A program made the translations under genes and the position numbers. Below are positions 54,529 to 63,563 of a stretch of 64,000 bases of DNA, in pieces (within the stretch, counting starts at the first letter, position 1; each line of letters starts with the position of its first letter). Source of the DNA: Bradyrhizobium sp. AZCC 1610 (GTDB lineage Bacteria > Pseudomonadota > Alphaproteobacteria > Rhizobiales > Xanthobacteraceae); the NCBI RefSeq assembly GCF_036924515.1, contig NZ_JAZHRR010000001.1, positions 6,295,001 to 6,359,000 on the forward strand. The letters run 5' to 3'. Below the pieces are notes generated by a model. It ran no database searches, had not been told where the DNA came from, and saw nothing but the letters and a program-made list of their open reading frames with translations.

Positions 54529-56421
54529 TCAAGCGCGAAACTTCTTCTTTTTCTTCTTTCCGAAGGCAGCCTTCGCAGGCGCTGCAGTTTCGTGCCGCGG
54601 CTTTCCGGCGTGAGCCGGCTTGTCCCGATGCGGCTTCTTCGCATCGTAACGCGCCTTCTTGTCAAACCCTGCTCGGTCAGAACTCCCAGTCTTTTTGCCG
54701 TGCGGCTTCGGTGTCCACTCCTGCTTGCGAACCTCCTCACGCGGCGGCGCATCTTTCATCGCCTCGATGCGGATGTTGTCTTCCTTGTCGGGACGTCGGA
54801 TCTTGACGGCAAAGGATTCCGCGGCGCGGGCGGAAATCTCGAATTCGCTGGTGGTGTCCATGATGCGGATGGCGCCGATGTCGGATTTGTCGATGCCGCC
54901 GCGGCGGCAGATCATCGGCAACAGCCAGCGCGCTTCCGCATTCTTACGGCTGCCGATGGAGGCGCTGAACCAGACGCTGCCTTCGCCCATGCCGTGACGC
55001 GGCGATGATTTCCCCTTCTTCGATCGCGGCCCAGCGCTGCGATCGTCGCCGCGCGGCGGACGGCCTTCCCTTTCCCGGCCGCGATCCTCGCGGGACCGGC
55101 CACTGCCCTGGCCGGGATCGAGAATATCCTCGGGCGACGGCAGCCGTGCGCGATAGAGCCGCGCCAGCGCCGCGGCAATGTCCTCCGCCGACCGCTCGGC
55201 GAGCAAGGCCTGCGCCAGCGTCAGATCCTCGGCGGTCGTCTCCTCCGAAAACAGCGCATCTTTCAGCATGCGCTCCTGATCGAGCTTGCGAATTTCATCC
55301 GGCTGGGGCGCCGTGCCCCAGACCGTATCGATGCCGGCCAGGTTCAGCAGCACCTCGGCGCGTCGCCTGCGCGCCGGCGGCACCAGCAGCACGCTGACAC
55401 CCTTGCGGCCCGCGCGGCCGGTACGGCCGGAGCGATGCTGCATGACTTCCGGATCGTTCGGAATGTCGGCGTGGATGACGAGATCGAGGTTCGGCAAGTC
55501 GATGCCGCGCGCCGCCACGTCGGTGGCGACGCAGACACGGGCGCGCCCATCCCGCAACGCCTGCAGCGCCATCGTTCGCTCGTTCTGCGTCAATTCGCCT
55601 GACAGCGCGACCACGGAGAAGCCGCGCTCCAGCAGCGTCGCCTGCAGATGCCGAACGGCTTCCCGCGTGTTGCAAAATACCAGCGCACTCGGCGATTCGT
55701 AGAATCGCAAAGTGTTGACGACGGCGTGCTCGACATCGCCGGCGGCGATCCGGATCGCGCGGTACTCGATGTCGGCGTGTCCGCCCTCGTCGCCAGCGAC
55801 TTCGACGCGAAAGGCCTGCTGCTGGTACTCTTTCGCCAGCGCGACGATGCCGCGCGGCAATGTCGCCGAAAACAACAGCGTGCGCCGATCCTCCGGCGTC
55901 GCCTCAAGGATGAATTCCATGTCCTCGCGGAAGCCGAGATCGAGCATCTCGTCGGCCTCGTCGAGTACGATCGCCTTCAACTCCGAAACGTCGAGCCGGC
56001 CTCGCCGCAGATGATCGCAGAGCCGTCCGGGCGTGCCGACCACGATATGCGCACCCGCGGCCAGCTCACGCTGCTCGCGGCGCGGGTCCATGCCGCCGAC
56101 GCAGGATACCACGCGCGCATCGGCATATTGATAGAGCCAGGCCAGTTCGCGATGCACCTGAAGCGCCAATTCGCGGGTCGGCGCAACGATCAAGGCCAAG
56201 GGGGCAGCGGCCCGTTCGAACCGCTCGGCGCCATCAAGCAGATTCTTGGCGATCGCCAGACCATAGGCGACCGTTTTGCCGGAACCGGTCTGCGCCGAAA
56301 CCAGGAGATCGCGGCCGGCGGCGGCGTCGGCCAGCACCGCGGTCTGGACCTGCGTAAGCCGATCGAAGTTGCGTTCCGCCAAAGCTCGGGCGAGCGGCGG
56401 ACTTGTGGTCAAGAATGTCAC
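54529..56421 (-). CDS. DEAD-box ATP-dependent RNA helicase (DbpA-domain)
   Basis: A 630-residue helicase: Q-motif region (NFDRLTQVQ), AQTGSGKT near residue 42, DEAD in VLDEADEM near 150, SAT in FSATLP near 185 and HRSGRTGRAGRKG near 328. A DbpA-type RNA-binding domain follows at about 480-560, and the tail is basic and disordered, ending KKKKKKFRA. It uses GTG 56421. Likely roles are ribosome assembly or cold-related RNA remodelling. Confidence 0.93.
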   Translation of the reverse strand: MTFLTTSPPLARALAERNFDRLTQVQTAVLADAAAGRDLLVSAQTGSGKTVAYGLAIAKNLLDGAERFERAAAPLALIVAPTRELALQVHRELAWLYQYADARVVSCVGGMDPRREQRELAAGAHIVVGTPGRLCDHLRRGRLDVSELKAIVLDEADEMLDLGFREDMEFILEATPEDRRTLLFSATLPRGIVALAKEYQQQAFRVEVAGDEGGHADIEYRAIRIAAGDVEHAVVNTLRFYESPSALVFCNTREAVRHLQATLLERGFSVVALSGELTQNERTMALQALRDGRARVCVATDVAARGIDLPNLDLVIHADIPNDPEVMQHRSGRTGRAGRKGVSVLLVPPARRRRAEVLLNLAGIDTVWGTAPQPDEIRKLDQERMLKDALFSEETTAEDLTLAQALLAERSAEDIAAALARLYRARLPSPEDILDPGQGSGRSREDRGREREGRPPRGDDRSAGPRSKKGKSSPRHGMGEGSVWFSASIGSRKNAEARWLLPMICRRGGIDKSDIGAIRIMDTTSEFEISARAAESFAVKIRRPDKEDNIRIEAMKDAPPREEVRKQEWTPKPHGKKTGSSDRAGFDKKARYDAKKPHRDKPAHAGKPRHETAAPAKAAFGKKKKKKFRA

Positions 56422-56742
56422 GAGATGTCAGACCTTAGGTTGGCTCTATCAGCCGGAAAATGTTGAATACTGCCCCGAACCGAAAATGGCTCGAAGCTTG
56501 CGCGGTTCACGAAGCGCAGCCGTACGGCCTGACCGATTTCACTGAGGTGGGGATGCTTTAGGCGAAAACCAGCCAATACGCCATCCATTCTTTGCAGATC
56601 AGCCGATCACTTCTGCGGCGGTTAACCTTCACGCGGCATGCACCGCGACGCTGGGAATCCCGGAACGATCGGCTACACTGCGGTTTTGAGGCGTTTCGCG
56701 CCTGTTTTTCACATCAGCCGTCGCTCAAGGGGGCCGTGTACC
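56422..56742. other. Divergent gap between helicase and DNA glycosylase
   Basis: A 321-bp gap with promoters for both genes expected. Small open frames do not resemble proteins. No repeat or operator was recognised. Confidence 0.4.
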
Positions 56743-57462
56743 GTGACCGCGTTCAAGACCATTCGCGCCCGGGCCGAGAAGCGCAAGGGCGGCCCCAAGG
56801 CACTCGCCAAGTTGCTGCCGGCGAAGCCCGACCCAAAGGCGCTCGCCAGGCTCAGCGACGATCGGATTCTCGCCGAAATGACCAGGCGAGTGTTTTGCGC
56901 GGGGTTTGCCTGGAGCGTGATCGAGAGCAAATGGCCGGGCTTTGAGAAGGCGTTTCTCGGCTTCAAGCCGGGCCCACTGTCGCTGAAGCCGGACGAGTTC
57001 TGGGACGATCTGATGAAGGACACGCGCATCGTCCGCAACGGCGCCAAGATCATGTCGGTGCGCGCCAATGCAAGCTTCGTGAGAGACATCGCCAGGGAGC
57101 ATGGCAGCTTCGGCAAGTTCCTCGCGAACTGGCCCTCATCCGACGAGGCCGGCTTGCTGGAACTGCTGGCCAAGCGCGGCAGCCGGCTCGGCGGCAATAC
57201 GGGACAGATGATGCTGCGCTTCCTCGGCTGGGACGGCTTCGTCACCTCAAGGGACGTCGTGCTGTGCCTGCGCGATGCCGGGCTCGACATCGCGGAGGCG
57301 GTGACTTCGAAGCGCGACCTCGCCAAGGTGCAGGCGCAGTTCAACGCATGGGCCGAGGAGACAGGGCTTGCTTACGTGCAGCTCTCGCGGATTTGTGCGT
57401 TGTCGATTGGCGAGAATTACGCCGCCGAGAAGCTTGAGAGCATGCTCGGCGGGGATGAATGA
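56743..57462 (+). CDS. DNA-3-methyladenine glycosylase I-like protein
   Basis: A 239-residue Tag-type HhH-GPD base-excision glycosylase. The core is RVFCAGFAWSVIESKWPGFE near residue 46, KDTRIVRNGAKIMSVRANA near 95 and LGGNTGQMMLRFLGWDGFV near 150. The start is GTG 56743, chosen because AAGGGGG lies about ten bases upstream and the frame to 56638 codes Arg-rich noise. It removes alkylated adenine from DNA. Confidence 0.87.
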   Translation: MTAFKTIRARAEKRKGGPKALAKLLPAKPDPKALARLSDDRILAEMTRRVFCAGFAWSVIESKWPGFEKAFLGFKPGPLSLKPDEFWDDLMKDTRIVRNGAKIMSVRANASFVRDIAREHGSFGKFLANWPSSDEAGLLELLAKRGSRLGGNTGQMMLRFLGWDGFVTSRDVVLCLRDAGLDIAEAVTSKRDLAKVQAQFNAWAEETGLAYVQLSRICALSIGENYAAEKLESMLGGDE

Positions 57463-57534
57463 TCCGCCTTCGCTCTTTGAGCTTCGGCGAGACAAGCCTG
57501 CCCACCCCATCCGGTTGGATTCGTCGGTTTGGAA

Positions 57535-58767
57535 CTATATGACGAAAAATCCATGCGTGGCGTCGCGTCGGAGTTGTTCGACGAGGCCGTACTCCCAGTC
57601 GAGATAGGCCTGCATCGCGCTTTCCTTGATATCGGTGCCCTCATAGGGACGGCGGTAGCGATGCGACGGGTCGGGCTTTGGGATCACAAGCGGCGGGCCG
57701 ATCTCGAGCGTGCCGTCATAGCCGCCTTCGAGCACATAAGTTTCCCATCCCATCTGCGCGAGCCAGGATGCGGTCATGTCGGCGCGGACGCTTCTATTGT
57801 CCGTCAGCACGATGCGCGCGCCGCGCACCGGCGCTGCCATGTCGATCTCCTGCACCAGTTGCCCACCGGCATAATGGCGGAAGCCCGCGAGATGGCCGGC
57901 CGTGTATTCCTCTTCCGAGCGCACATCGAAGCGATAGAGCGTACGATCGGTCTGCTCCTGCAGCGCCGCCATCTCCGCAAGCCCGACGTGCCGGACGCCG
58001 GCGCGATAGGCGACGTCGCGCGCATTGGCCTCACCGCCCGCGATGGCGCCGATCCCGCCGCGCCGGTTGGAGCCATGTTCGAGATTCTGTTTGGCCAAGG
58101 TCCAGCCGATCGTCCCGTTGCGAAGTGCCCGCACCTTGTTGGTGATGCCGGCGTTGATCAGCGACTGGGTGCCGATGATCGAGCGGGTGCGGCCGGCGCA
58201 ATTGACGATGATGGTGGTTTCGGAATCCGGCGCAGCGCGGCCCGCGCGCAGCACCAGCTCCGCGCCCGGCACGCTGATCGAGCCCGGGATATTCATGGTC
58301 GCGTATTCGTCGAACCGGCGGACATCGAGGATTTGAATGTCGGCGCCGCTTGCAATCAGGGCGCTGACTTCCTCGGCGGCCAGCGAAGGCGTGTGCCGCC
58401 GCGCCTCGACCAGCTCGCCGAACGCCTTGGCGTAAGAATTGACATCCTGGAATAGCTCAAAGCCGGCCTGTTTCCAGCCCTGCAGCCCACCATCGAGCTG
58501 GCGGACATCGGTGTAGCCCACGGCTTTCAAGCGATCCGCCGCTGCGACGACGAGGCCTTCGCCGTCATCATAGATAACGACCGGCACATCCTTGCGCGGC
58601 AGCCGCACCTCCGCTTCGAGTTCGATCCGGTTGGCCGCCATGTTGGCGGCAAACAGGGGATGGCCGGTGGCGAAGACGGCCTCGTGCCTGACATCGAGCA
58701 GCGCGATTTCGTCCCGCAGCAGCAGCGCGGTGCGGACTTGCGAAGGGGTGACGGAGGGTATGGTCAT
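57535..58767 (-). CDS. Multi-domain rhodanese-like protein (sulfurtransferase)
   Basis: A 410-residue protein with three rhodanese-type domains at about 1-115, 125-235 and 265-375. Only the middle has a catalytic Cys (NCAGRTRS, about residue 190). The first (DDGEGLV) and third (DNRSVRAD) loops lack it, so they may be structural or regulatory. The C-terminus (DWEYGLVEQLRRDATHGFFV) is conserved-looking. It diverges from a LysR gene and may move sulfur in an organosulfur pathway. Confidence 0.88.
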   Translation of the reverse strand: MTIPSVTPSQVRTALLLRDEIALLDVRHEAVFATGHPLFAANMAANRIELEAEVRLPRKDVPVVIYDDGEGLVVAAADRLKAVGYTDVRQLDGGLQGWKQAGFELFQDVNSYAKAFGELVEARRHTPSLAAEEVSALIASGADIQILDVRRFDEYATMNIPGSISVPGAELVLRAGRAAPDSETTIIVNCAGRTRSIIGTQSLINAGITNKVRALRNGTIGWTLAKQNLEHGSNRRGGIGAIAGGEANARDVAYRAGVRHVGLAEMAALQEQTDRTLYRFDVRSEEEYTAGHLAGFRHYAGGQLVQEIDMAAPVRGARIVLTDNRSVRADMTASWLAQMGWETYVLEGGYDGTLEIGPPLVIPKPDPSHRYRRPYEGTDIKESAMQAYLDWEYGLVEQLRRDATHGFFVI

Positions 58768-58918
58768 GGATCGTGAATTCCGGATAGGGATCGTTCCCCC
58801 ATTAACAGCATCGAGCGACGTGCGTCACGCCAGACAGGCCAATAGCTCTGCGAGGCCATTAACTCTCATGTCATCGAACATTGAACTGATTGCACCGACT
58901 TCGCTGAAAACGGCATAT

Positions 58919-58947
58919 GATGCCTGACAATTAAGCACCTAGGCATC
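58919..58947. promoter_or_regulatory. Inverted repeat before the second lysR gene
   Basis: GATGCCT (58919-58925) and AGGCATC (58941-58947) form a perfect 7-bp dyad with a 15-base spacer, ending two bases before ATG 58950 in the gap shared with the rhodanese gene. It is a plausible autoregulatory operator. Confidence 0.45.
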
Positions 58948-58949
58948 CG

Positions 58950-59873
58950 ATGGACCTCAAACAATTGCGCACCTTCCGCGCCGTGGCCGAGCTGGGCAGC
59001 CTCAGCAAGGCGGCGGACCGGCTGCGCGCCGCCCAGCCCGCGCTCAGCCGGCACATCAAGCTGCTCGAACATGAATTGCGCGTCGAACTGTTCGTCCGCA
59101 ACGGCCGCGGCATGCTCCTGACCAGCGCCGGCCGGTTGCTGCTCGACCGCACCACCGGGCTGATCCGCCAGATCGAGCAGGTCAGCGACGACCTCAAATC
59201 GGCAAACGGCAATCCGTCGGGCCGCGTCATCCTCGGGCTGGTGCCGACGGTGAGCGCGGTGCTGTCCGGACGGTTCGCCCGCCGCGTCATTACCGAATTT
59301 CCCGACGTCTCGCTGCGCATCGTGGAAAGCTATGGCGGGCATCTGGTGGAATGGCTGCACCGCGGCGAAATGGATCTCGCGATCATCTACGGCCCCGCGG
59401 TCGATCTGCATCTTCAGGTCCAGTCCATTGGCCGCGAGGATATCGTCGCGGTCGGGCCGCCGGGATCGGGCCTCAGCAAGCGGAAGCAGGTCGACCTCAA
59501 GTGGCTGGTGAAGCAGAGGCTGATCCTGCCCAGCATCTCGCATGGCTTGCGGGCGCTGCTGGAGAAGGCGCTGGCGCGCGAGAAGTTGAAGCTCGACGCC
59601 ATGATCGAGGTCGATTCCTACCGCGCGCAGATCAGCCTGATGGAGGAAGGGCTCGGCTACACGCTGTTGCCGCCCTCCGCCATCCGCACCGAGGTGGCAG
59701 CGAAGCGCCTGGAGATGGCGGCCGTCAGCCCCTCGGTGTCGCGCGAACTGATTCTCGCATCGCCGATCGCCCATCCGCCGTCGATTGCAACGACGACGAT
59801 TGCGACGCTGATCGTGTCGGAGATTCAGCAGCTCTCCCGGGAAGGAGTGTGGAAGATCAACATGACGGCGTAG
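58950..59873 (+). CDS. LysR-family transcriptional regulator (CynR/CbbR-like)
   Basis: A 307-residue LysR regulator: helix-turn-helix at residues 1-60 (MDLKQLRTFRAVAELGSLSK, AQPALSRHIKLLE) and an effector domain from about 90 (VILGLVPTVSAVLSGRFARR). It diverges from the rhodanese gene and converges with the ThDP decarboxylase pair, so either set may be its target. The close dyad at 58919-58947 suggests autoregulation. Confidence 0.92.
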   Translation: MDLKQLRTFRAVAELGSLSKAADRLRAAQPALSRHIKLLEHELRVELFVRNGRGMLLTSAGRLLLDRTTGLIRQIEQVSDDLKSANGNPSGRVILGLVPTVSAVLSGRFARRVITEFPDVSLRIVESYGGHLVEWLHRGEMDLAIIYGPAVDLHLQVQSIGREDIVAVGPPGSGLSKRKQVDLKWLVKQRLILPSISHGLRALLEKALAREKLKLDAMIEVDSYRAQISLMEEGLGYTLLPPSAIRTEVAAKRLEMAAVSPSVSRELILASPIAHPPSIATTTIATLIVSEIQQLSREGVWKINMTA

Positions 59874-59888
59874 CGCGGCCGAGCCTTC

Positions 59889-59957
59889 TCTCTCCGTCAT
59901 GGCCGGGCCAAAGCGCGAAGCGCGTCTTCGCGCTTTGGCCCGGGCATGACGGAGAGA
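59889..59957. repeat. Inverted repeat, short form of the GTCATGGCCGGGC family
   Basis: TCTCTCCGTCATGGCCGGGC and GCCCGGGCATGACGGAGAGA, around GCGAAGCGCGTCTTCGCGC, form a nearly uninterrupted hairpin between converging genes. It is a probable bidirectional terminator. Confidence 0.75.
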
Positions 59958-59980
59958 CAAGCTACCAGTTTTCCAAGCCC

Positions 59981-60580
59981 TCAATTAAACAGCGCCTCGT
60001 CTCCCAACACCGATTGTCGGAAGCGCGTCGTCAGGATGACACCGTCGGCCGGCGGCATCACGAACACCAGCGCCTCGGGATTGATCTTGATCTGCGCAAA
60101 CGCCGTTCCCCTTCCCGAATGCGCGAGGTCGCGGAGCTCGGTGACTTCGGCCATCGTGCGGACGATCCGCGAGGTGCGAATGCCGCAGGCAGTTGCGATG
60201 GCGGCAAGGTCGACGCCGGAGGCGGTCGGGGTTTTCTGCATGCCGGTTTCGCCAAAACGCTCATTGTCGAGGACGGCGATCGTCAGATTCTTCGGCGCTT
60301 CCACCGCGATTGACGCGAGCGAGCCGACATTCATCAGCATTTCGCCGTCGCCGGTGACGACGAGCACTTTTCGCTTCGGCTGCGCCAGCGCCAGCCCAAG
60401 CCCGATCATGGCGGCGGCGCCCATCGCGCCCCAGAGCGGGAAGTTGTTGGGATGATCGCCGGCGGCCGAGACATCCCAGTTCGGCGCACCGAGGCCGGCG
60501 ATGACGAGGAGATCGGCGCGGTCGCGTAACAATTCGTTGACGACGTCGCGGCGATGCAGGAGCGCGTTCGGGTTGGTCAT
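59981..60580 (-). CDS. ThDP-dependent decarboxylase, beta (ThDP-binding) subunit
   Basis: A 199-residue C-terminal ThDP domain with the GDG-x(n)-N Mg/diphosphate motif: GDGEMLMNVGSLAS near residue 76, ending LDNERFGETG. It is the beta half of a split enzyme of the sulfopyruvate (ComE)/phosphonopyruvate decarboxylase type. Its start overlaps the alpha stop as ATGA. The substrate should be a 3-substituted pyruvate. Confidence 0.85.
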   Translation of the reverse strand: MTNPNALLHRRDVVNELLRDRADLLVIAGLGAPNWDVSAAGDHPNNFPLWGAMGAAAMIGLGLALAQPKRKVLVVTGDGEMLMNVGSLASIAVEAPKNLTIAVLDNERFGETGMQKTPTASGVDLAAIATACGIRTSRIVRTMAEVTELRDLAHSGRGTAFAQIKINPEALVFVMPPADGVILTTRFRQSVLGDEALFN

Positions 60581-61143
60581 CTGCGGGCAAGCTCCTTGAA
60601 ATTCTTGGCGCCGAGCACGCGCTGGCCGATCAGGACCGCCACCGGCTTCCAGGTGTTGAAGGCGAGGTGCGCCGCGCCCTGCACCGTGGAAGCGACGAGA
60701 TCAGGCTCGTCCACCTTGTTCACGATCACGCCCATGGCCTCCAGCGAGGGGCGCGTCCCCTGCCCCATCGGGATCTGCCACGGATTGAACTCGCCCCAAT
60801 CGCCGCGCATGGTGACGATCATCAACAGCGGCATATGGCAGATGACGGGCAGCGACAGCATGTTGATGCAGTTGCCGACGCCGCTCGATTGCAACAGCAG
60901 AACGCCGCGCTCGCCGCCGAGCCATGCGCCCGCCAGCATCGCCACGCCTTCCTCTTCCGTCGTCAGCGTCACGACGCGGGTTTCGGGATCGGCCTCGAAG
61001 GAACGGATCAGGCGGCTGTGGCCGGCGTCCGGCACCATCGCGACCTGGCGAATGCCGGCGTCCTTGAGCACGCGATAGATCTCGTCCGGCCACGTCGGCA
61101 GCGCCACTGGCGCCTCGCTCCGTGATTTTGCTGCTTCCGCCAT
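60577..61143 (-). CDS. ThDP-dependent decarboxylase, alpha (PYR) subunit
   Basis: A 188-residue N-terminal ThDP-enzyme domain with the cofactor-activating Glu in LTTEEEGVAMLAGAWLGGE near residue 62 and LQSSGVGNCINML near 85. It pairs with the downstream beta subunit to form a ComDE-like decarboxylase. It is the first gene of the pair, and the repeat-rich gap lies upstream. Confidence 0.85.
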   Translation of the reverse strand: MAEAAKSRSEAPVALPTWPDEIYRVLKDAGIRQVAMVPDAGHSRLIRSFEADPETRVVTLTTEEEGVAMLAGAWLGGERGVLLLQSSGVGNCINMLSLPVICHMPLLMIVTMRGDWGEFNPWQIPMGQGTRPSLEAMGVIVNKVDEPDLVASTVQGAAHLAFNTWKPVAVLIGQRVLGAKNFKELARR

Positions 61144-61292
61144 CGGGCTCAGTTTCCTCTGCGATTCCTAAGGTAATTGGGGCGGACAATAGAGCGCGGC
61201 CGCAGCCTAAGGAATTTGAATGTGGACATGGCTTCTATCGCAAAATTGAAAGGCTGGGGTGGGAGGCGTGGAATTTGGGCGACGGCGGTACC

Positions 61293-61373
61293 GTAGGATG
61301 GGTGGAGCGCAGCGATACCCATCAACGCCGGTGCGTGTGGCGATGGGTATCGCTTCGCTCCACCCATCCTACG
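61293..61373. repeat. Intergenic inverted repeat, 'GTAGGATGGGTGGAGCG' family
   Basis: GTAGGATGGGTGGAGCGCAGC and GCTTCGCTCCACCCATCCTAC are near-exact arms, with inner GATACCCATC/GATGGGTATC. It is a fifth repeat class in the window and lies upstream of the ThDP genes. Confidence 0.75.
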
Positions 61374-61429
61374 AAAAAACGATTTCGCGATCTCGCGGCG
61401 CTGATCGCCCGAGGTTTGCATCTTCGTTT

Positions 61430-61980
61430 GCCCTCCTCGAAAACAGAGGGCGCAGGAAAGACCGGGTGCTTGCTGCACCCGCGGTCTCGCGTGCGATTTG
61501 CGCAAACAAAAGTGCACACGAGCATACAGGGCAGCGGGAGCATTCCGGCCTTCCCTGCGCAATGGCCTTACGGCTTACTTCGTGCTCTCCCTGGTGAACG
61601 GCTTTCTTGCCACCATCGCTGCGCGGAAACTTCACGCAGCTTAGCGCCAGCACCGCGGCGTCAGGACCACACGACTTCGCCGTACGCTTAAGGCGCGTAC
61701 GTCTAGCGCGCCATTTGCGTCCATCGCATCTCACCGCACGTTCGTGACGATCGCGAGCCGCCCCTCAATTGGGTGAGACGGGCGGAGTTATGCCGCTGAT
61801 TTGCCCGACAAGTTAAGCGGAATATTTTTGCAAAGGGGGCTGGACAGACTTTTGGTGATTTGCCCGACAAGTGGTTTTGTCGCAGTGAGCCGCTGTCATT
61901 CCGGGCGATACGCAGCATCAAGCCCTCAGGTGCGCAATTGCGCACCTGAGAATGATGACGGGAGCGGATTGCTGCGGCTT
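61430..61980. repeat. Repeat-remnant region between ThDP and Tat-VOC genes
   Basis: This noncoding stretch resembles long intergenic repeats scattered in Bradyrhizobium genomes (recalled, not searched). It includes two copies of GATTTGCCCGACAAGT (61798-61813, 61857-61872) and the palindrome at 61925-61950 beside GTCATTCCGGGCGATACGCA. Open frames crossing it have atypical composition and are not accepted. It probably accumulates mobile repeat copies. Confidence 0.55.
61925..61950. repeat. Perfect 26-bp palindrome
   Basis: The two halves mirror each other exactly about a central CAATTG, with outer CTCAGGTGCG and CGCACCTGAG. It resembles the core of a Bradyrhizobium intergenic repeat. It lies 82 bases upstream of the Tat-VOC gene, so a regulatory role is possible. 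Confidence 0.7.
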
Positions 61981-62031
61981 GGAATCCGGCGCAAGATTTG
62001 CTTCGCTGTAGCGATCGTTGGAGGAGCTTTC

Positions 62032-62991
62032 ATGACCATCGACCTCACCCGCCGCACGCTGCTGCATCTCGCCGGCGCTTCCTCGCTGTCGGCGGCGGCC
62101 GTCGCGGCGGCGCGGGCGGAGGGGACCGGCGGCGGCCCGACCTTTGCCAACCGGACGCCGATGCGGATCGGCATGGTGACGCTGCGCGTGCGCGATCTCG
62201 ACAAGGTCACCGACTATTATCGTGACGCGATCGGCCTGACTGTGATGCAGCGCTCGGCCACAAACGCGCGTCTCGGCTCGGGCGGCGTCGCGCTGCTCGA
62301 CCTCGAACGGCGCGAAAGCGCGGCGCGCGCGGCGCGCAACGCGGCGGGGCTCTATCACACCGCGTTCCTGATGCCGACGCGCAAGGATCTCGCGCGCTGG
62401 CTGGTGCACGCGGCGAAGAACAAGGTCCCGCTCTCCGGCTTCGCCGATCACCTCGTCAGCGAGTCCGTCTATCTCGACGACCCCGAAGGCAACGGCATCG
62501 AGGTCTATGCCGATCGCGCGCCGGAAACCTGGAAATGGGATGGCGGCTCGGTCGCGATGGCAACCGACCAGCTCGACATCGACGGCCTCCTGGCGCTGAC
62601 GGATACGCGCACGACCAACTATGCCAAGGCCCCCGACGACTTGCGGATCGGCCACATGCACCTGCGCGTCGGCGACCTCGAACAGGCCGACCGCTTCTAT
62701 GGCGGTGCCATCGGCTTCGATCCGACCCGCAAACGAAGCGGCGCCGCGTTCCTTTCCTCGGGGCGCTATCACCATCATCTCGGCATCAACGTCTGGCAGA
62801 GCGCCGGCGCCGGCCCGCGCGACGACACAGCCACGGGGCTTGCGTGGTTTTCGCTGGAGGTCGCGGCGCAGGAAGTCCTGCAGGCCCAAACGCTGCGCCT
62901 GCGGCAGGCGGGTGCGCCGGCTGCGGCGATCGCTGATGGCATCGAGACCACCGATCCCTGGGGCACCAAGGTGCGGCTGATCAAAGTCTGA
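62032..62991 (+). CDS. Tat-exported VOC (extradiol dioxygenase-like) protein
   Basis: A 319-residue protein with two VOC modules (RIGMVTLRVRDLDKVTDYY at about 44, RIGHMHLRVGDLEQADRFY at about 207), resembling CatE-type catechol dioxygenases. Possible metal ligands include His in GLYHTAF, GHMH and HHHLGIN and Glu in GIEVYADRAPE. The N-terminus (DLTRRTLLHLAGASS... ARAEG) is a twin-arginine signal, so it is probably folded with its metal and exported. GGAGGAG precedes ATG 62032; a frame to 61801 is rejected. Confidence 0.82.
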   Translation: MTIDLTRRTLLHLAGASSLSAAAVAAARAEGTGGGPTFANRTPMRIGMVTLRVRDLDKVTDYYRDAIGLTVMQRSATNARLGSGGVALLDLERRESAARAARNAAGLYHTAFLMPTRKDLARWLVHAAKNKVPLSGFADHLVSESVYLDDPEGNGIEVYADRAPETWKWDGGSVAMATDQLDIDGLLALTDTRTTNYAKAPDDLRIGHMHLRVGDLEQADRFYGGAIGFDPTRKRSGAAFLSSGRYHHHLGINVWQSAGAGPRDDTATGLAWFSLEVAAQEVLQAQTLRLRQAGAPAAAIADGIETTDPWGTKVRLIKV

Positions 62992-63095
62992 TGCTGGGCA
63001 GCGATCGTCGATTGCCCCCGCCCAGCATGGCCCGATAGGCCATGCGACCGCGGGGCGGAAATGAGGGCCCGCCCCGACCAAGGGGCATCCCGTCA

Positions 63096-63230
63096 TTATT
63101 TCTTTTTGCCGGAACCCAAGGTCGGCTGCCAGCCCGCACCCTTCTGGCTTGGCGCCGCGGCGATCACCTTGATCTTCTCTTTCTTGGGTTTCTTGGTTTC
63201 CCGATTGCCTCTTTGCTCGCCTTTGGCCAT
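63096..63230 (-). CDS. Small basic protein (44 aa)
   Basis: ATG 63230 with an AGGGAG site opens a 44-residue frame that ends at TAA 63096. It is strongly basic at both ends (ETKKPKKEKIKVI and GSGKKK). Similar small Lys-rich proteins recur in Bradyrhizobium. It could bind RNA or ribosomes, but function is unknown. Confidence 0.6.
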   Translation of the reverse strand: MAKGEQRGNRETKKPKKEKIKVIAAAPSQKGAGWQPTLGSGKKK

Positions 63231-63290
63231 GTCGATCTCCCTGGGTTGATGGTGACGTCGGAACTTAATGCTGCCGGCTGATATCGTCGA

Positions 63291-63530
63291 CTAGATGTGA
63301 GGCGCGTCCAGATCATATCTGACTTTCAACGTCCCGATCAGATCGAGCGTGCAGGTGCGATAGAAATTGTCGGCCTCCGACATCGGCCGGCTGATGCTCG
63401 CGCTCCACCCGTAAGCATCGTCGAACACAAACATCGTCATCCCCGGAGGCCAGGGACCATGGAGAATACTTGCCTGCTCGACAATCATATCCTGGAGCTC
63501 ATCGGCGGTCTTGAAGGCTCTCGCGCTCAT
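63291..63530 (-). CDS. Hypothetical protein (79 aa)
   Basis: The frame from ATG 63530 gives 79 residues with a helical start (TADELQDMIVEQASILHGP) and a mixed C-terminal half with aromatic residues. No signal or membrane segment is seen. Protein-like composition and a compact size support it; no family is recognised. The 92-residue gene upstream is 33 bases away on the same strand, so they may be co-transcribed. Confidence 0.6.
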   Translation of the reverse strand: MSARAFKTADELQDMIVEQASILHGPWPPGMTMFVFDDAYGWSASISRPMSEADNFYRTCTLDLIGTLKVRYDLDAPHI

Positions 63531-63563
63531 GGCTTGCCTGCCGGACCTCTTGTGGGTGCTCCG

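Noticed and set aside
61430..61980. Protein-coding gene in the gap before the Tat-VOC gene
   Set aside because: Frames are Arg/Cys-rich, cross repeat copies and lack ribosome sites.
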